From Anniella stebbinsi (lineage: Eukaryota; Chordata; Lepidosauria; Squamata; Anniellidae), in contig JARDYH010000003.1 of NCBI GenBank assembly GCA_029215795.1, positions 104,440,609 through 104,504,608 on the forward strand: DNA of 64,000 nt, given 5' to 3'. Below, piece by piece: positions 46,150 through 55,923 of the stretch (position 1 is its first letter; every line of letters starts with the position of its first letter). Both the position numbers and the translations under genes were made by a program. Under the pieces are notes generated by a model, which was not told where the DNA came from, ran no database searches, and was given only the letters and a program-made list of their open reading frames with translations.

Positions 46150-48235
46150 CTGAAATTAAGGAAGAGAGCAGGCATAAGTTGGTGAGGAGGACTACAATAG
46201 CTTGTTTCATGATTAGTCTACAAAGTGTCACAAACTGCTATCAAAACACACAGCAGGTCAGCACAGTTGCTGAAAGTGCAACTTGGGTGTGGTGGCAGAA
46301 AACCTGTCAACAACTAATCAGGGGCTGCTAGGTAGAATCAGTTTTACCCAACCAGCCACATTGTTTTTCAAACAGCAGAGGACTTTTATTAGTCCAATCA
46401 ATACAACCATGTTTGTCAAGTAAAACTTCAAGAAGCCTACATCAGATTTTGCCAGGCAACACCCATAAGTGGACAGATGCTGACTTGTTTCTGACAACAA
46501 TCAATCTGACAACAATCAGACAACAATCATTAGTTCATACATCAATATCGCTGTCCATTCCATTTTATAAGACTTTCATAAGCAACAGAGATGTGTCCCT
46601 GCTGCTTCCAAGTGAACTTGCAATGTAACTTTTGGGCGTCATCAGATGAGCATTTTATTGCATGCTCATTACTGAGCACTCACAGATTTTCGCGAGTCCC
46701 TCTCATGATTCGCCTGCCTGTCGGGCGCCTCCCACCACTTCTAGCCTTCTTTGAATGACAAAAAAACACCCCAGTAAGTCCGACTTATTATAAAGATGGA
46801 AGATGCTGCTATCTCCTGCTGTGTGCAAGAGAAGCAGCCCGATCAAAACAGCCCACTGGGCCACACGCACATTGTTTACTTCCTCTTTCAAAAGAGGAAG
46901 TAATGAAGGACAAACGCAGGGGCAGAGAAGCGAAGGTAAGCAAACACGATTTTCCTCGACAGGAGATGACAGCAAATGACAATTAAGGGAATATTTCTGC
47001 CCTGATTCTCTCTGCCCAAGCCCTACCACTGGCCCAATTCAGAGAAGCAATATTTTTCAGATCAAAAGTTGTCAAGGCTGCAGGTGGAACACATCTAGGT
47101 TTTAGTGAGGCGTTGTTAAATTTGGTGCAATACACACAACTATTTTCTGGGGATGGGGCAGGCTTTGAAACCAAAATGATGGAAAACCCTGCCCTATTTC
47201 TCTCTCTACTGCTATTGGTCCACACATAAGCTTTCATTTCCTTTTCAAATACCCAAGTAAACAGTCAATAGTAGTTGAAGTTGCACACATGTCCCTGCTC
47301 ACCCCAGGAGGATGGGTTTGTTCTAAGTATCTAGTTCCAAACTTAATATCTTTTATTTGTTTGCAAATTATGTTTGTCAACTTTCTTACAGCACCCTTGC
47401 TCTGGAAAACTACCCCAAAGGCTGTATGTTCTAAATTCCTGTCCTTAATTAAGTTTGCACAGCTTCATGTCACTCCTACTACTAAGGATACAGCCCCAAA
47501 CACACTTAATTATTCTGTACCACTGAATTCGGTGGTGCCTACTTTTGAGTAGAAAGTGTGTCAGGTTGAAAGCAGTTTAAGGATTGCAAACAAAAGTTCA
47601 CCAGATGTAGAAGCTAAATTACATTATATATCTGAGAGGTAGAAGTGTTTAGACAAAAATCAAAAACAGTGTTGGTAAAGAAGGGCCTTCCTTCCATATG
47701 GCCCTTGATATTAAACCACAATGATATCTTGCAGTTAAAGGCAGAGTAAAATCCTGATTAATAAAACTAAAATATCTTTAGTACATTCTCATTAATACAT
47801 GTGACCAGGACAGCATCCCAACACTAAATGCATATTAAGCCTGGCAGTGTGCATATTCACCCAAAAGTCCCACAGACTCCAATGGGGCTTACTCTCAAGT
47901 AAATATGCATAGGATTGCAACTGTACTTAGGAATGCATTGTACTGATTCTGGTGGAATTTTACTTTAAATTAAACTCCCATTGAAATAAGTTAAAATCTA
48001 CTTCTGAGTAAGTTTAGATCAGGCTACAGGTATGCTTAAGATTGCAAAATATGATAGACAAGAGTCCTGTTCTGAAGCTACCCTTACTAACAGCCAACAA
48101 AATTGAACTGATCAAATTACAAAGGCTTACCAACAGGCTTAATTTATAAAGGCATTGAGGTGCTCTCAGAATGGATCCTTCCTTTTCTGCCACCTATATG
48201 GATTTTATCAAGAACTAGCAGGAAAAGAAACCCAC
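46150..48235 (-). other. CDKN1B: CDKN1B intron 2
   Basis: About 2.09 kb between the stop-codon exon and the 3'UTR exon. The donor GTGGGT lies next to 48236 and the acceptor TTTCAG ends at 46150. The vertebrate gene also has an intron just after the stop codon. Around 47868-47930 there is a short copy of a dispersed element with the pattern AATGGGGCTTACT...AGGATTGCA; otherwise no feature was recognised. Confidence 0.85.
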
Positions 48236-48246
48236 CTAATAAACAT

Positions 48247-48368
48247 TTACGTTTGACGCTGCCTTGGGCTGGATTTCTTGGGTGTTTGTTCCACTGAGCT
48301 GGCACTGGGAGAGTCTTCTGAAATCCTCTCTTCTGTTGTGTTGGCTCTTTTGTTTTGAGGAGAGGAAT
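48247..48368 (-). other. CDKN1B: CDKN1B coding exon 2 (C-terminus)
   Basis: Two bases complete the split Asp codon, followed by 39 codons and TAA at 48249-48247. The peptide begins SSPQNKRANTTEE and ends VEQTPKKSSPRQRQT, closely following the human C-terminus. Kept are the second half of the bipartite NLS and the Thr-Pro-Lys-Lys phosphodegron read by Skp2/Cks1. The last Thr, a basophilic-kinase site in mammals, remains, but its context is RQRQT rather than RRRQT. After the stop, exon sequence runs to a probable donor at 48236/48235 (AG|GTGGGT). Confidence 0.95.
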
Positions 48369-50132
48369 CTGGGGGAGGGGGGGTGTAAATAAAAGGAGGA
48401 GGAAAGAAGCTTAATATTAAACATATACTTGCTGCCAGGTGTTGTGCTAAATAAGAAGACAGCAGTCAAGTGAAGAGGGTGAGAGAAAATACATCATAGT
48501 AGTCAGTCCTTGAGTCATCTGTCATTTGCATGAAAGATGGGGCAGCAAAGTTGAATATATTGATAATTGATAGTTTCTTTCAATATTTGTTACATCAGAA
48601 ACTACAATTTTTTTCCAAATAGAGTAGGGGTGGTGGCAGAATGAACCCCAAGTCAGTTGTTTAAGGAACCTGATGGCAAACGAGCCTTTGGTTCCAACCT
48701 TTCACCTTTTCTATTCCCATGAAGATAGGCAGCAATCTTCAAACTACTTATTCTAGAGTAGCTCCACTGGCTTCAGTAAAACTTCTCCAGAACTAAAAGA
48801 TCTGACATTAAAAGGTTCTTGCAGCCTTCACATACGTCAAGATTAATGCAAAACACATTTTGTTTGAAAGTTAGTGTTGATTTGAATGGAACAAACAAGT
48901 TTGCCGGACAGCTTTGGAGTTGCTATCCTGTTTTACGGGAAACTATCACCCCTTCTCACTATCACACACTCAACTATTTTGAGGGCTGCACCCTTCAAAA
49001 GAAACTGAAACACCAATGGCCTCACTTGTCCGGCGAATACCATATCTGCTGCCCTGAGCTTCACGGAGGAAAGGACAAGACACAACTCTAGTACATAATA
49101 AATAAAATGTACAAAGTAACTGGGGTTTACGTCCAAATCAAATCTATTTACAACCCAAGTGTAGGATATACTCTTCCTCAACTAACTACTGTCTTAGTCG
49201 TTTTTTAAAAAAAATAGTAGAGAAACACATGGGAGGCTAGGTCTACTAGCTACGCTAGCTGCATAAAGCCTCCATGTCCAGAAGCAGTATATCTGTGCAT
49301 TGCCGCTGCTGGGGTCAGGCAACAGGGAAAGCCATCACCACCTTCATGCCCTGCTTCTGATTCCCCAAAGATGTCTGGCTGGCTGCATTTGGAGGCCAGG
49401 ATGTGGGGACTAAGACGGACCCTTGGTCTAATCCAGCCAGGCAGTTCCTGAGTTCTTCAGAGCCAGAGTGGGCTTGTTTTTTAAACTCCTGCCCGTGCAG
49501 CGAGGACCATTCCTGGAGCAGGAAGATCTCTCCCTGCCTAACGTGACGACCACGAAAGAAATATATGGGGAGGGGGGGTGCTTCGTTTCAGGGGAGGGGG
49601 GAGACGAAAAAAGGGCAACTTTACCATCCGAGGCGGGTCGTTTCCTTTGCCCAGCGCTGTGGCCCGCTAAATCCGCCTGAGCTCCGGCTGCCTCCGCCTT
49701 TTGCTCGGCACCCGCCGCCGCGTCCTCCTCCTCCTCCTCCTTGGCGGAGGCTCTCCGAGAGCGTCTCAAGCCCGCTGACGGGCAGTTGCCGCCGCCGTCG
49801 CCCCCCGAGCGCGGCTTCTGGGCAGCAGGCTCGGCCAGCGCTGGCCTTAGCCTCGGGGGCCTCCTGTAAAAGTCGGGCAGGGCGTGCTTGCCCGCCACGG
49901 CTTGCCACTCGTACCTGCCCTCCAAGGGCCGCTCGCGGTGGAAATCGAAATTCCACTTCCTCCGACTGGCCTCTTCCAGGTCCCGGCTGTGTCTGCGCAG
50001 CTCCCGGGCCAACTCCTCGCGATCCACGGGGCCGAAGAGGTTCCTGCAAGCCGAGGGCTTCGGGTAGTCCGCTTGCCTGGCTTCCATCCTCTCCAGGGTC
50101 GGGCTCCCGGTCGAGACGCGCACGTCGGACAT
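48247..50132 (-). CDS. CDKN1B: CDKN1B, cyclin-dependent kinase inhibitor 1B (p27Kip1), two coding exons
   Basis: p27Kip1 binds cyclin-CDK complexes (cyclin E/A-CDK2, cyclin D-CDK4/6) in the nucleus and blocks G1/S entry. Exon 1 (50132-49625) gives 169 codons plus one base and exon 2 (48368-48247) completes a 209-residue protein; human p27 has 198. Visible motifs: SPTLER after Ser10, cyclin-binding RNLFG (30-34), linker helix, KWNFDF (59-64), Tyr74 in EGRYEW, the LPDFYRRPPR 3-10 helix (85-94), RKRPASDDSS (163-172; AKT site and first half of the bipartite NLS), QNKR (second half), VEQTPKK with Thr198 (the human T187 degron) and terminal RQRQT. The start ATG at 50132 is the first in-frame AUG; the frame is open for 123 codons upstream but only with non-AUG codons. 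Oddities: human Tyr89 is Arg90 here, human Thr157 is Ser168, and the middle third (about 95-160) is diverged with a five-Glu run. Confidence 0.97.
48369..49624 (-). other. CDKN1B: CDKN1B intron 1
   Basis: A 1256-bp intron between the two coding exons, GTAAAG at its 5' end and a pyrimidine-rich CCCCCTCCCCCAG at its 3' end. It contains a CR1-like LINE tail on the opposite strand (about 49239-49440). The remainder shows no recognisable feature. The intron position matches the known p27 exon 1/2 boundary, within the NLS-coding segment. Confidence 0.93.
49239..49440 (+). mobile_element. CR1-like LINE tail in CDKN1B intron 1
   Basis: TTCATGCCCTGCTTCTGATT, GATGTCTGGCTGGCTGC and GACCCTTGGTCTAATCCAGC are the 3' terminal region of the same CR1-like family as at 31.8-32.3 kb, antisense to the gene. 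It ends about 185 bases from the exon 1 donor. Confidence 0.78.
49625..50132 (-). other. CDKN1B: CDKN1B coding part of exon 1
   Basis: This part encodes the whole kinase-inhibitory domain plus the diverged central region, ending in RKRPASD and the first base of the next Asp codon. The exon ends at 49625 and the minus strand continues with the donor GTAAAG, so translation past this point is intron. The split codon G|AT restores DD at the junction, as in other p27 proteins. The base composition is strongly GC-rich (Ala/Arg/Gly-biased codons), matching the surrounding CpG island. The context GGGCGATGT has a purine at -3. Confidence 0.96.
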
Positions 50133-50190
50133 CGCCCGAGCCGCCCGCAGCCAGCCGCCTTCGCGGTCCGCGGCGGTGGAATCGGCGCCT

Positions 50191-50385
50191 TTAAACACAA
50201 GCCCGAGGAAGATTCCGCCACCCTCGGGCTCTTTGCGCCAGGCGGGAGCGGAAAGAAAGCGGCGAAGCAGCAGCGGCGGCGGCGTCTCGAAGAGCGACCC
50301 CGATGGAGAGCAACGCTCCCAAACCCCCAACACCCAAACACCCCCCCTCCCCAGCGCCGCCGCCGCCGCCACCGAATCCTTGCAT
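50191..50385 (-). other. Upstream ORF in CDKN1B 5'UTR (64 codons)
   Basis: An ATG at 50385 opens a 64-codon reading frame starting MQGFGGGGGG and ending with TAA at 50193-50191, 58 bases before the p27 ATG and in a different frame. Human p27 mRNA also carries a uORF that tunes translation through the cell cycle. Whether this Gly-rich peptide is its counterpart is not established; the size differs. Confidence 0.5.
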
Positions 50386-50668
50386 AAGCCGGAGACGGGG
50401 AGGGGGGGGAGGAGAAGAGACGGGGAGGGGAGGAAGGGGGAGAACAGCCACCCGGACGCGCAGGCAGAAGATGCGTCTTCGTGGCGATCCAGTGGACCCA
50501 CGGAGGACGGGCAGAACGGAGAGAATCGGGAGCAAGCGGAGCAACGAGACCGGGAGCTGCTGCGAAAGGAATAGAGCCCCCTTCTCCTGTCAATCCGAAT
50601 GGGGATGGATGCTACCCGCGACGGATCCTACGCTCGCCAACTGCGCGCTGGCAAAACCCGGCCCGGCG

Positions 50669-50707
50669 TCACAGCTCCGCAGTGGAGCGGGTGGGGGCTT
50701 CTTTCAT
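50669..50707 (-). other. Short upstream ORF in CDKN1B 5'UTR (12 codons)
   Basis: An ATG at 50707 gives MKEAPTRSTAEL and a stop at 50671-50669. It is within the first 140 bases of the inferred mRNA and precedes the longer uORF. No similarity is recognised. Confidence 0.4.
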
Positions 50708-50799
50708 TATGGGTAGAGTCGCTCTCCCTCTCTCTCTTTTTTTAAGGCGGTGGGGGGGAGGGAAACAAGGCGGGGGGGGGGGAGAGCTTCTTTTCACAC

Positions 50800-50895
50800 A
50801 GTTGCCCAATATGGCGATTGAAGGGAGGCTGACGGAGGGGGAAATGATTGACACGGCCCGTCTATTTAAATAGAGGCGGCGCGCTATTGGTCCCC
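50800..50895 (-). promoter_or_regulatory. CDKN1B: CDKN1B core promoter and start-site region
   Basis: In transcription order on the minus strand: a CCAAT box (50890-50886), a palindromic TATTTAAATA box within 50875-50861, and about 30 bases later the CCGTCAGCCTCCCTTC block (near 50838-50820). Then comes CGCCATATT (50816-50808), a YY1-type motif. The last two blocks match the 5' end of human p27 mRNA, so the start site is placed near 50838. YY1 motifs just inside the transcript are common in CpG-island promoters. Confidence 0.72.
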
Positions 50896-51324
50896 GAAGC
50901 GGGCGCCGCCCCGTCGCAACCGCTCCTGCCTCTTTGAAACGAGCCCTCTTTTTAAAGGTGGCCCGGGAAGGATGGGCGCGCGCGCCAGAGAGAGTCCGCG
51001 GCGCGGCAAGGCGGGTCGCTGCCGGGGTTTGTTCCGTGGGAGCGCAACGGATGTGTGGGTCTTCGCTCCGAGCAAGGTTTCGAGACTGCTGCAAGCGGTC
51101 GCGTTTGGCCCGTTTCAAGCTCGTTGTCCAGCACCGGCATTTCTTCCAGTGGTTGCCGAAAGGTGTGCTAGCAAACCGACCCGGGGGGGGGGGGGGACGC
51201 GCGTGTCCGTTGTCACACTTGCACGGCAGTCAAACAGCTCCTACACACACCACACGCGCGCGTTTCGCGAGATTCCCCATGGTAAATGAACGCGTGCTGA
51301 GGAGGAAATCTTGTTGAATGACTA

Positions 51325-51695
51325 GGCACGTTTCACCTGAAGAAAAGACTGAGGAGAGACATGAGAGCACTCTTCGAACAGTTGTCACACAGAGGAGTAT
51401 CAGGATCTCTTCTTGATCAATCCAGAGTGCAGGACGCAGAATAATGGGCTCAAATGACAAGAAGCCAGATTCCAGCTGGACATCAGGAAAAATGTCCTGG
51501 CTGTTAGAGCAGTAGACAATGGAACCCATGACCTGGGGAGGTGGTGGGCTCTCCCACACAAGAGACATTCAAGAGGCAGCTGGACAACCATCTGTCAGGG
51601 ATGCTTTAAGGTGGATTCCTGCATTGAGCAGGGGGTTGGACTCGATGGCCTTAGAGGCCCCTTCCAACTCTACTGTTCTATGATTCTATGACTCA
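51325..51695 (+). mobile_element. CR1 LINE 3' fragment upstream of CDKN1B
   Basis: AAGACTGAGGAGAGACATGA, GAGTGCAGGACGCAGAATAA, GGCTCAAATGACAAGAAGCC and ACATCAGGAAAAATGTCCTG are the CR1 RT C-terminus and 3'UTR. The end has TTCTATGATTCTATGA (about 51674-51689). It begins where the promoter CpG island stops, roughly 490 bases upstream of the inferred start site. Confidence 0.9.
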
Positions 51696-52693
51696 GGAGG
51701 ACATGATGCTTGCTTTGCAGGATCCGATCGACGTCTACCTGGGCTAAGCAGTCTTTGTAAAGACTCCCCGGGCACCAGCTGGCAGTAGGCAGCTGGGTTC
51801 CACATCTACTAAAGGACAAAGGTTTGCCTTCTCTCTTCCCAGAGGGGGACAAGCTAAAACGAAGAGCAAAATGGCCATTGGAAACAAGAGCAGCTATCAG
51901 AAAGCCCTTGGAAATATGGGAGCTGAGATTGTGTATTGACATGGGTAGACTCCCAAAAAATCAATGCAAGCTAAAAATGAGCTACCCGTAAAGTAAGGAA
52001 TAGATTACGAAAGGAAGTGGAATGAGCTGCAGAAAGTGAAATGAAATGGTTTATATTCAGTGCTTGTTTTAATTTTAAGATTGGCCACAGGGATTGAAAT
52101 GGTCTATCTTGGTCTTCCTGTTTTGTAATTTTAAATGTTTGGTGTTAAAGGCATCTTAGAAGTAACTTAAACAAATACAACATATCATCTGTACTGACAG
52201 AGACAGAAGATGGGGAGACGCATTGACATGCCATGAGAAACTGGATTGGCAGTTTCTGGGGCTACAGTAATGGTCCCTGAGTGCCCCCTGGGCTGAGATG
52301 ACAGGCTTGGGACTAAAAAGAGGGCTCCTGGGATTGGAAGGATGGGCCTCGAGCAGAAATAATGACAAAGCAGGAATTGTATTAAAGCAAACATCAGAAT
52401 TAACACAGTAATAAAACAACACAGCATAAACCGTCTCATTTCAACTCCTGTAACACATGTAATTTCCTTTCATAACCCATTGCTTGCTTTATTGGTAGCC
52501 CATTTGTAGCTTGATTTCAGTGGAGCCCAAGAACGTCAATAGACCAGCCTTTCCCAATCTGGTGCCCTCCAGATTTGTAAGACTACAAAGACTAGTCACT
52601 GTTGTCCCCCCCCCCCCCACACACACACACACCAATGGTGTTGTCTGACAGGCCTGGGACAGGGCAGAGGGCAATTGTATGTCCTGTTAATTA
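51696..52693. other. Gene-free stretch
   Basis: No GPR19 or other exon recognised. A partial CAGCCTTTCCCAATCTGGTG repeat lies at about 52540-52600, followed by a C run and a (CA)n tract. Confidence 0.4.
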
Positions 52694-53048
52694 GGCTGCC
52701 TCTACAAGAGAGGTTTAAAGCTCTTCCAAGACGCTTTAAAAAATTTACCTCTACAAGAACGGAGCGCAAATCAGGCGTAGAGGCGCGTTATCTCTCCAAT
52801 TATGCGCATTATCGAATGCGCGTTAAACAGCAAGTTTTATTTTGCTCCCGCCGTTAAAGCGCATTTTGCCTATGTGAACAAGCGCTTATGCGCATTAACT
52901 ACTTGTAAAGCGCATTTTGGTCATCCGTTAATGCGCTTCACCGCCTCTCGCCGCCTCTCGTGCAGAGGTATTAGGCGTAAATGCGCTTCAGCGATTATGC
53001 GCATAATCGCCTAACCAGGCACAAAAGCGAATCCTTGTAGAGGGGACC
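52694..53048 (+). mobile_element. 355-bp GCGCAT-rich MITE, copy 3
   Basis: A 355-bp unit with ends GGCTGCCTCTACAAGAG and, inverted, GGTCCCCTCTACAAGG. TTA flanks both sides (52691-52693 and 53049-53051), the target-duplication form used by PIF/Harbinger elements. The interior alternates AATTATGCGCATTATCGAAT-type motifs, with a local GCCGCCTCTC duplication near 52941-52960. No ORF of note. Confidence 0.87.
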
Positions 53049-53274
53049 TTAGTTGCAACTTAATTGCTCCAACTAGTGGAAACCCCTAAAATTCTGTCTG
53101 CATTGCCTATCAAGTTGGACTGGATTGATGCCATAAGGGTTAAGAAGCTACTGGGAAACCAAAGCATCAGTCTACAGTGGAAGCTGTCTGTTGCATCTCT
53201 GCATGATTTATGTCTCTCAGCTGCCTTCCAGTTAGTCTCTGCTGGTTCTTCTGTATCTCTTCATTGGAGCATTC
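53049..53274. other. Short gene-free stretch
   Basis: Nothing recognised. Confidence 0.4.
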
Positions 53275-53277
53275 CAT

Positions 53278-53764
53278 GGCTGGTTTCACACGACACATTA
53301 GGCAACAGAGGGAGGGGGAACAATAGTCAGTTGTGTTGCTTATTGTGTCATGTGGAGGGCAACACATAATGCACACACAACTGACAGTACACTATGTTGG
53401 TGAATTAAACAACGGGGAAAAACAACGGACTTGCACGTTGTTTATCCCAAACTCCATTGTTTAAAGTGTCGTGTGGAGGGAACCCCCCTCTCTCCGTATG
53501 GGCATAGAGTTCTGCTGGCCAGAGCAGCCGAAAACCCATGGCTGCTCTGATACAACTGGCAGAACTTGTGGTGCATGCTGGGATATGACTGGAGGACTGA
53601 GGGAGGGAGGAGGGAGGAGACTCTGCAGCCAAGATGGATGCCGGAACTTTCAGCCGCTCAACAGACGGAGTAGCAACGTGTCGTGTGGGGAGCACCGCCT
53701 CCCTAACGCACGGTCAGTATGCTATTTCCCCCTCCGTTGCCTAATGTGTCGTGCGAAACCAGCC
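53278..53764 (-). mobile_element. 490-bp MITE, copy 2
   Basis: A 487-bp unit with ends GGCTGGTTTCACACGACACA and, inverted, GGCTGGTTTCGCACGACACA. CAT flanks both sides (53275-53277 and 53765-53767). The interior is the inverse of the copy at 38.2 kb (AACTTGTGGTGCATGCTGGG; GCAACGTGTCGTGTGGGGAG). No transposase. Confidence 0.83.
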
Positions 53765-53767
53765 CAT

Positions 53768-54670
53768 GACTCCTGATGCAGCAGAATTGCCCACCTTCAG
53801 AAGAGGCTGCAGATTGCATCCTTGCATGAGCCACACTACTCTGTGTAGGCCTCCTTCCAGTTAGGAGGCACACCCAGGAGCACAAATGACAGGCGCTTCT
53901 GTGGTTGGTTGGGTACTTTGGTTCTGTGGTTGGTGCCTTTGTACTTACATACATAGTAAAAGTAAGCATTTTGGAGGGTCAGAATAAAGTGTGCTTCTAG
54001 TTTTAATTCAGAAAAATAAATATCCGTCAGCTTGGGAAACATCTACAAGGTGTCTCCAAAACGTTCTAAATAAAAGTTATTCTCCACCGATAATGCATTA
54101 TGGTCCCCACTCTGTCGTGATGCCATGTCTATGCTCTGCTCCCCTCCAATGGAGATATATGTTGTCTGGAAGGGAAAGTAGATGTGCTTGATTGAATTAA
54201 TTATTTGTCGTGCCTATTTTGAATTTTGATACATAAAATTTATTCCAGTCTTCTTAATACATCTGGAGAGGAAATTGTATTCCAGAAAAGAATCTTTTAT
54301 GCACATGAAAGGGAATCTAATTAACATAAATCCATGAACAGCAATGTTACATCTTGGACAAAAGCTGGGAAGCATCCAGAGACAATTCTATGTGAAAGAA
54401 GCATATTGATTTGTTCAGAGACACTAAGCAGTGACTCATTGAGAGACAAAATGGGAAGACTCCTCTGGATGCAGATAAGCTAAGACTGCTTTGATTAGCT
54501 AAGACTGAGTGCTCCAATCACACCTGATACAGAAATGTGGCACAGTTGCAGAATTACCCACCTCCCTCCCAAAAACATGGGCTGACCAGAAGGAACACTA
54601 ACTCTTTCAGAAATGCAGCTGCCTGTCAGTGAAACATCCAAGAAGTTCCCCTGGCTACATAAGAGCCTAA
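53768..54670. other. Gene-free stretch
   Basis: No gene or repeat recognised. Confidence 0.4.
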
Positions 54671-55025
54671 GGCTACCTCTAGATGGATTCTGTTTGACGC
54701 CTGGTTAGCCGATTATGCGCATAATCGCTGAAGCACTTTATCGTAAATGCTTGTATGCAGGAGGTAATTGAGCACTCAACTGGTGACCTACCGGTTGTTT
54801 CAAATGCGCTTTACAAATAGTTAATGCGGAGAATCGCTTGTTCACATAGCCAAAATGCGCTTTAACGGCAGGAGCAAAATAAAACTCGCTATTTAACGCG
54901 CATTTGATAATGCACATAATCTGAAAGAAAACGCGCCTCTACGCCCGATTTGCGCTCCATTCTTGTAGAGGTAAAAATTTTAATGCGCCTTGAAAGAGCT
55001 TTAAATGCCTCTTGTAGAGGCAGCC
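54671..55025 (-). mobile_element. 355-bp GCGCAT-rich MITE, copy 4
   Basis: A 355-bp unit, inverted relative to copy 3. TAA flanks both sides (54668-54670 and 55026-55028). The left end GGCTACCTCTAGATGG is degraded and the right end inverts to GGCTGCCTCTACAAGAG. The interior keeps CCGATTATGCGCATAATCGC and CCAAAATGCGCTTTAACGGC. Confidence 0.86.
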
Positions 55026-55027
55026 TA

Positions 55028-55152
55028 AGAAGAGCCTTGATGCTGGATCAGACCAAGGGTCCTTCAAGTCCAGCATTCTGTTCATAGAGTGACCAACCGG
55101 CTGCCCCAATGGGAAGGCCACCAGTAGGACAGGAGTGCAAGAGCAGCACCCT
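55028..55152 (-). mobile_element. CR1-like LINE tail fragment
   Basis: GATGCTGGATCAGACCAAGG, GTCCAGCATTCTGTTCATAG and GGCCACCAGTAGGACAG are the inverted terminal 120 bases of the CR1-like family at 27.9 and 31.8 kb. Confidence 0.75.
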
Positions 55153-55923
55153 CAAAAAAAGCCAACGGTGATTCAACTCCTCTCTCCATTAGTTTGATTC
55201 TTTTCAATCATGGGTAGAATGAAGGTAAATTTCTCTGTTACATTTTAACTCTCGCATTTGCAACAAGAGTATTTTATATTATTTTATTGCTTACTGGCAC
55301 ATTGAAATTTGGACACATCGTTTTTGCCTTGTGAAAACAGAAGTCAGGGATTCAGTGCGTGGAGCATGTAGAAAGGTTGGCAGGATGGAGCTGATCGAGA
55401 ACACACAGGTGTAGATATGAGACTGGATCCAAATTCAGTCATGTAAACTAGAACCATGAAATCAATGAAATGTAAGTTGCTCATACTAAATTAAGTCCCC
55501 CAACCTAGGATTATTTTACACATTATAAGTAAATATGAGTTTGCTACCCATGTGCACCCGGTAGGGAGGCCTGGTTCACATGTTTCATTACTGTATGCTT
55601 GATTTGGTTCACACATATATGCTAATTCCTTGATGAACACAACGTTAGGTAATGTTTTTCATGTGTGTTTTTAAATGAATTGCTTTTCAACTAAGTTCAA
55701 CACATTCAGCAGCCATCATACAGTGAGTGGGCAAGTATAGAGAAATGATATGTAGCTAAATATATGAACAACAAGGCTTTGATGACTGGGAGCTTAATGA
55801 ATCAATTGATTCCAGTCACATTCAAACACATTGCATTTGTAAGGATGTAAGGAGATATGGAAGCTCTAGTTTTGGGTCACCCTGGTGGTTTACATGCTGG
55901 GAAATGCAGTCATGTTAGTTCTC
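55153..55923. other. Gene-free stretch
   Basis: No gene or repeat recognised. Confidence 0.4.

Larger units (their letters stand above)
50133..50838 (-). other. CDKN1B: CDKN1B 5'UTR
   Basis: About 700 bases from the inferred start-site region to the ATG. The distal end shares the segments CGTCAGCCTCCCTTC and CGCCATATTGGGC with the start of the human p27 mRNA. The rest is GC-rich, low-complexity (GGC and CCG runs) and not alignable by eye. Two AUG-initiated uORFs lie inside. The 3' end near 50838 is an estimate. Confidence 0.75.
49650..51300. promoter_or_regulatory. CpG island over CDKN1B exon 1 and promoter
   Basis: Dense CpG dinucleotides, GC boxes and G/C homopolymer runs extend from inside exon 1 to about 460 bases upstream of the start site. 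The upstream edge (51.0-51.3 kb) still carries many CGCG motifs. The island ends abruptly where a CR1 LINE fragment begins (about 51330). No GPR19 coding sequence is present on the upstream side within the window. Confidence 0.8.

Noticed and set aside
48236..48469. Minus-strand 77-codon frame over exon 2
   Set aside because: It is the wrong frame; the spliced frame gives SSPQNKRANTTEE...RQRQT.
49428..49624. Read-through C-terminus VALFSSPPSPETK after exon 1
   Set aside because: It is intron: GTAAAG donor at 49624, and splicing to 48368 restores the known p27 C-terminus.
49565..50194. 209-codon plus-strand frame antisense to CDKN1B exon 1
   Set aside because: Arg/Pro-rich shadow of the real coding strand.
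50133..50501. In-frame N-terminal extension of p27 (123 open codons upstream of the ATG)
   Set aside because: The frame contains no AUG before MSDV; the apparent first codon at 50501 is GTG. Openness is expected in such GC-rich sequence.
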